Source: Chloroflexota bacterium
GTDB lineage: Bacteria > Chloroflexota > Chloroflexia > Chloroflexales > Herpetosiphonaceae
DNA length: 64,000 bases
Reading direction: 5' to 3'
Assembly (NCBI GenBank): GCA_020161265.1
Contig: JAIUOC010000008.1
Span: forward strand, 310,001-374,000
Positions 61,010 through 64,000 of this stretch are shown here, piece by piece (within the stretch, counting starts at the first letter, position 1; each line of letters starts with the position of its first letter). The position numbers and the translations under genes are program-made. A model generated the notes under the pieces. It saw only the letters and a list, made by a program, of their open reading frames with translations. It did not search any database and had not been told where the DNA came from.

Positions 61010-61780
61010 TTAGCGACACACAAATAAACCGACTGATTTTTGGATTGGAAATAGGCCTTGATTGGCCGCCAATTGGTCGCTGACCAACTCGCGACAAACT
61101 GCCAAATGCTCCTCACTCAAGCGTTGGGTCGAACGCACATACTCGACGATTGGCTCAACTTCAGTTACAGCTAAATTATTCTCGAATTTGATCATTTCAA
61201 CCTGCTCAAATTGACTTTGGAGCAAAGCAACACCATTTTCGAGTGTAAAACTCAGGCTAAACGGCGTAACATCGGCGCTAGGATCGACTGCTTGAATCAG
61301 TTCTTTGATTTCGTGCATATGCTGATTGCCATTGGTCGCGGCGAAAAACAGGCCATTTGGTTTGAGTACCCGCCGAATTTCGGCCAAGGCTAGAGGTTGG
61401 TCGGCAACGTGGTAGAGCATATGATTGGCAATCACCACATCAAATGAGGCATCCGTAAATGGCAAATAATGGGCATCGACCTGGCTAAAATTCAATTGAG
61501 CTAGATCGGCAAGTTGATTTTTGGCGGTTTGTACCATGCCCAGCGAATGGTCGCTATAGCTAATCTGCAATTGGCCTAAATCGTGGCGATGCTCGTGCCA
61601 CAAACGCCCAGTGCCGCCGCCAAGCTCCAAAACTCGGCCTTGGCTGGGCAATTGCATGACATCCCACAGCCACTCGACCCAATCTTGGGGATTGGTGCTA
61701 AATCGCTCGTGAATCGCGATGCGGGCTTGCAGATTATTGCTGGTGCCATATTGTTGGGCTAATTGCTGGCGCATGGTCAT
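61010..61780 (-). CDS. Class I SAM-dependent methyltransferase
   Basis: A 256-residue methyltransferase starting MTMRQQLAQQYGTSNN (GGGAG about 9 bp upstream). Motif I is RVLELGGGTGRLW, post-I acidic in ISYSDHSLGMV, motif II FDVVIANHMLYHV and motif III RRVLKPNGLFFAATNG. It methylates a small molecule; no specificity is visible. Confidence 0.9.
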   Translation of the reverse strand: MTMRQQLAQQYGTSNNLQARIAIHERFSTNPQDWVEWLWDVMQLPSQGRVLELGGGTGRLWHEHRHDLGQLQISYSDHSLGMVQTAKNQLADLAQLNFSQVDAHYLPFTDASFDVVIANHMLYHVADQPLALAEIRRVLKPNGLFFAATNGNQHMHEIKELIQAVDPSADVTPFSLSFTLENGVALLQSQFEQVEMIKFENNLAVTEVEPIVEYVRSTQRLSEEHLAVCRELVSDQLAANQGLFPIQKSVGLFVCR

Positions 61781-61805
61781 AATCACGTGCTCCCATATTT
61801 ACATC

Positions 61806-62573
61806 CTAGCCTTGGAAAATATGTTGATTGTGGTAGCGCAAAAAGGCTGGATCAGGCTGAAATCGTGCAGGCAGTTCAATTTGCCGTCGATCGTAGGCCA
61901 ATAATAGATCGTTTGTAGCTGAGTTAGCTGAGGATTTGATGAGGGTTGAGGCAACCTGAATTTGATAATCAGGCGTAATCGTGACCAAACCGCGATCAAA
62001 AGCCCGATCATGCAAGGCGTTCAAACATAGCCCATTATGCGGATTGACTCGTTGTTCGGCGGCATGTGCCCAAGGGACGATGTGGCTGGCATTCAACAAA
62101 CTAGGAATATTTAAGCCAGTAATGCAGCAACGCTGATCATAGGCTGCAAGGACTATGTTACGAAAAAAGTGTTGATTAACGCGCACTCGACGCAGTTGTT
62201 CACGCTCTAAACCCTCAACAATCGGCAGTTCAAGCAAACTTGTTTCAAGCTCTGTTGTTGCTGCTGGCTGTAATTTTGCCAACAATTGTTCACTTTCAAA
62301 CGCTAAAGCTTCCCAATTGTTATAAAATTCATTCCAGACAATACCATCTGCTTGACCAATATTGCTGGAGCCAGCAATCCCACGCTGTTGCTCTGAAGGA
62401 TCAAGGCTAGCAAAATTGCCTAATTTACGGGCAACTGCCCCTGGAGTACGCCCAATTAGTTGTGCTAGTGCAATGACTTGGGGATTTCGGGCATGCATCT
62501 TACCAAAAGGGATCTGATAATAAAGATTGAGGACTGGGATTAATTCATCACGTTGCCAAAGATTTCGAGCCAT
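61806..62573 (-). CDS. HNH endonuclease-like protein
   Basis: A 255-residue protein starting MARNLWQRDELIPVLNLYYQ (GGGGAGAG before ATG). The C-terminal HNH motif is CCITGLNIPSLLNASHIVPW, then NPHNGLCLNALHDRAFDRG, with the H-x-N-x-H catalytic pattern and a C-x2-G type zinc knuckle. This is the HNH restriction/DNA-damage endonuclease group. No methyltransferase of DNA type is adjacent, so a stand-alone nuclease; defence role is possible but not shown. Confidence 0.83.
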   Translation of the reverse strand: MARNLWQRDELIPVLNLYYQIPFGKMHARNPQVIALAQLIGRTPGAVARKLGNFASLDPSEQQRGIAGSSNIGQADGIVWNEFYNNWEALAFESEQLLAKLQPAATTELETSLLELPIVEGLEREQLRRVRVNQHFFRNIVLAAYDQRCCITGLNIPSLLNASHIVPWAHAAEQRVNPHNGLCLNALHDRAFDRGLVTITPDYQIQVASTLIKSSANSATNDLLLAYDRRQIELPARFQPDPAFLRYHNQHIFQG

Positions 62574-62593
62574 CGCTACTCTCCCCAACAAAA

Positions 62594-62626
62594 GACCAGC
62601 CGCAAATCGCGGCATTTACGGCTGGT
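62594..62626 (-). terminator. Intrinsic terminator of pyrB
   Basis: ACCAGCCG and CGGCTGGT form the stem; on the minus strand CTTTTG follows. Confidence 0.75.
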
Positions 62627-62633
62627 TGCTGGC

Positions 62634-63590
62634 CTAAACCTGCTCGCTGCCAGTAGCAAGGTAATAGAACAAAGCCATGCGCATGGCTACGCCGTTGGTA
62701 ATTTGGGTTTCAATCACTGAATGCGGGCCAGTCGCCACGTCGGGCATAATCTCCACGCCTTCGTTCATCGGGCCTGGGTGCATCACAATCACGTTGGAGT
62801 TGGCGCTGGCGACGCGGGTCGCATTTAGGCCAAAGCGGCGGCTATACTCGCGCAATGATGGCAACAAACCACCTTCCATACGTTCGTGTTGCAAACGCAA
62901 AGCCATCAGCACATCAGCGCCCTCAGCAGCTTGATCGAGGCTGTGCGAAATTTCAACATTGGGCCATGTGCTTTGCCAATATTTGGCTGGGCCGATCAAG
63001 GTTGGTGGGCCACAAACTACTACTTTTGCGCCCATCGTCGTCAGTGCCCACAAATTGGAGCGAGCCACGCGGCTATGCAAAATATCACCAACAATCACCA
63101 CTTTTTTGTCGGCCAACTCACCTAGCCGTTCGTGCATCGTGAATAGATCAAGCAGGGCTTGCGATGGATGGGCATGCCGACCATCGCCACCATTAATCAC
63201 CGAGCCACGGAAATGCTGAGCCACCAGATAGGGCGAGCCACTTTGGCCATGGCGCATCACAATATAATCGGCTCCCAAGGCTTGTACCGTGCGCACCGTA
63301 TCAACCAGTGATTCGCCTTTTTTGACGCTGGTATCTTTGGCTCCAAGGCTGAGCACGTTGGCCGAGAGCGCTTTGGCCGCTAGTTCAAATGATGAACGAG
63401 TGCGGGTACTATCTTCCCAAAACATATTGACCACAATTTTGCCGCGCAACGTTGGCACTTGCTTAACCGGACGCTCCAGCACATCCTTCATCTGGGTGGC
63501 GATGGTCAAAAGTGTGCGTAACTCATCAGCACTCCAATCATCAAGATCAAGCACATGCCGACGGCGCGGGGTAGTGGTTGGCGAACTCAT
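62634..63590 (-). CDS. pyrB: Aspartate carbamoyltransferase catalytic chain
   Basis: A 318-residue ATCase. Carbamoyl-phosphate motif WEDSTRTRSSFELAAKALS (S-T-R-T-R), then MRHGQSGSPYLVA, INGGDGRHAHPSQALLDLFTM (H-P-x-Q-x-L-L-D), and the Asp-site HPGPMNEGVEI. It catalyses carbamoyl phosphate + Asp to carbamoyl-Asp. No pyrC or pyrR lies within the window. GGAG precedes the ATG. Confidence 0.95.
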   Translation of the reverse strand: MSSPTTTPRRRHVLDLDDWSADELRTLLTIATQMKDVLERPVKQVPTLRGKIVVNMFWEDSTRTRSSFELAAKALSANVLSLGAKDTSVKKGESLVDTVRTVQALGADYIVMRHGQSGSPYLVAQHFRGSVINGGDGRHAHPSQALLDLFTMHERLGELADKKVVIVGDILHSRVARSNLWALTTMGAKVVVCGPPTLIGPAKYWQSTWPNVEISHSLDQAAEGADVLMALRLQHERMEGGLLPSLREYSRRFGLNATRVASANSNVIVMHPGPMNEGVEIMPDVATGPHSVIETQITNGVAMRMALFYYLATGSEQV

Positions 63591-63632
63591 AAAAATTCTC
63601 CATCTATAGCAAGTAGCAACTAATAAACAAAA

Positions 63633-63656
63633 GCGCTTAGGTTGTGGCCTAAGCGC
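63633..63656 (-). terminator. Intrinsic terminator of the truncated gene at the window end
   Basis: GCGCTTAGG and CCTAAGCGC pair with a 6-nt loop, followed on the minus strand by TTTTG and then TTTATT. Confidence 0.85.
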
Positions 63657-63665
63657 CTTGACGGT

Positions 63666-63999
63666 TTAGCGACGGGCTGGCAAGGTTGCTCGCCAACGTA
63701 ACGCCGCTTCAATAAAGAGATCAAGCTCGCCAGCAAGGGCAGCTTTGGGATTCGTATGGACGATTTCGGTGCGCGGGTCTTTGATCGTTGAGCGCTTGCC
63801 TAAGTGATAGCTGCGCACCACCGAACCCCAAGCATCGTCGCTGGGTTGAATAAAATCATCAAGTTGTTTCATCGCCAAGCGTCCCAACAAGATGCTCAGC
63901 AACATTTCGCGCACTGCCCGTTCGCTGCCGGCACATGCAAAGGCGGCTGCACCACTATAGCGATGAATTGCGCGTCCGGTTACCCGCAACTTGCGTAAG
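63666..63999 (-). CDS. Protein of unknown function (5' end outside window)
   Basis: The frame is open to the right edge (L-R-K-L-R precede the first possible internal start), so the N-terminus lies beyond 64000. The C-terminal part reads MKQLDDFIQPSDDAWGSVVRSY, HLGKRSTIKDPRTEIVHTNP, and ends FIEAALRWRATLPARR. I do not recognise it. Its terminator separates it from pyrB. Confidence 0.6.
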   Translation of the reverse strand, partial: LRKLRVTGRAIHRYSGAAAFACAGSERAVREMLLSILLGRLAMKQLDDFIQPSDDAWGSVVRSYHLGKRSTIKDPRTEIVHTNPKAALAGELDLFIEAALRWRATLPARR

Positions 64000-64000
64000 A

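Overview
The window looks like chromosome from a filamentous Chloroflexota bacterium, most plausibly Herpetosiphon or a close relative. This is inference from gene style only: mid GC, large NB-ARC/TPR regulators, secreted multi-domain surface proteins with Thr/Pro linkers, and a LanM-type RiPP locus; no rRNA or other taxonomic marker is present. Most genes are housekeeping or envelope genes with clear Shine-Dalgarno sites. There is one tRNA (Gln, TTG) and no CRISPR array or complete insertion sequence.

Layout. 1-7.2 kb: an exopolysaccharide locus on the minus strand (two GT4 glycosyltransferases, an AsnB-type amidotransferase, a CpsD-like kinase with an altered P-loop, two Wzz-like proteins), interrupted by a 178-bp MITE-like element. 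7.2-11.1 kb: ParB-like/DUF4032 protein, YciI-like protein, metallophosphoesterase, ChrA transporter. 11.3-13.6 kb: a WXG100 protein with a predicted cysteine-peptidase C-terminus, then a lipoprotein. 13.7-24.7 kb: DUF92 protein, a DA1-like zinc/HExxH protein, HAD phosphatase plus glycosyltransferase, a three-repeat secreted protein, a WecA/MraY-like transferase, a ThiF-like enzyme, a degenerate histidine kinase and an esterase. 24.9-32.4 kb: the most interesting region, a compact divergent RiPP locus: C39-peptidase ABC exporter, a 66-residue HlyD-like stub, a double-Gly lanthipeptide-like precursor, an XRE/NB-ARC/TPR regulator, and a translationally coupled LanM dehydratase without its LanC cyclase domain. 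32.5-40 kb: membrane sorbosone-dehydrogenase-like protein with a cytochrome c, a glycosyltransferase, a CheY-like receiver, P5C dehydrogenase, PyrK-like protein, CoA-binding protein and nitroreductase. 40.2-44.9 kb: sugar-nucleotide genes (phosphohexomutase, two nucleotidyltransferases, RMD-like reductase) consistent with GDP-mannose and GDP-deoxyhexose supply. 45-50 kb: Nudix hydrolase, three tandem zinc-ribbon membrane paralogues, GT2 glycosyltransferase, Dps. 50-56 kb: hydrolase, TolB-like propeller, MoaB, and a six-domain lamin-tail surface protein running antisense into moaB. 56-64 kb: tRNA-Gln, two MFS transporters, SGNH hydrolase, small membrane proteins, methyltransferase, HNH endonuclease, pyrB and a gene cut by the window edge.

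The EPS genes at the left, the WecA-like initiator, the scattered GT4/GT2 enzymes and the GDP-sugar genes probably feed a common surface polysaccharide. The RiPP genes form a self-contained unit: one divergent intergenic region with a 12-bp tandem repeat could control precursor, modification enzyme and exporter together. A composite intergenic repeat (CACGAAG-type tract, CCCAGCCCCT tract, TTCATCC-type tract) recurs wholly or partly at five places.
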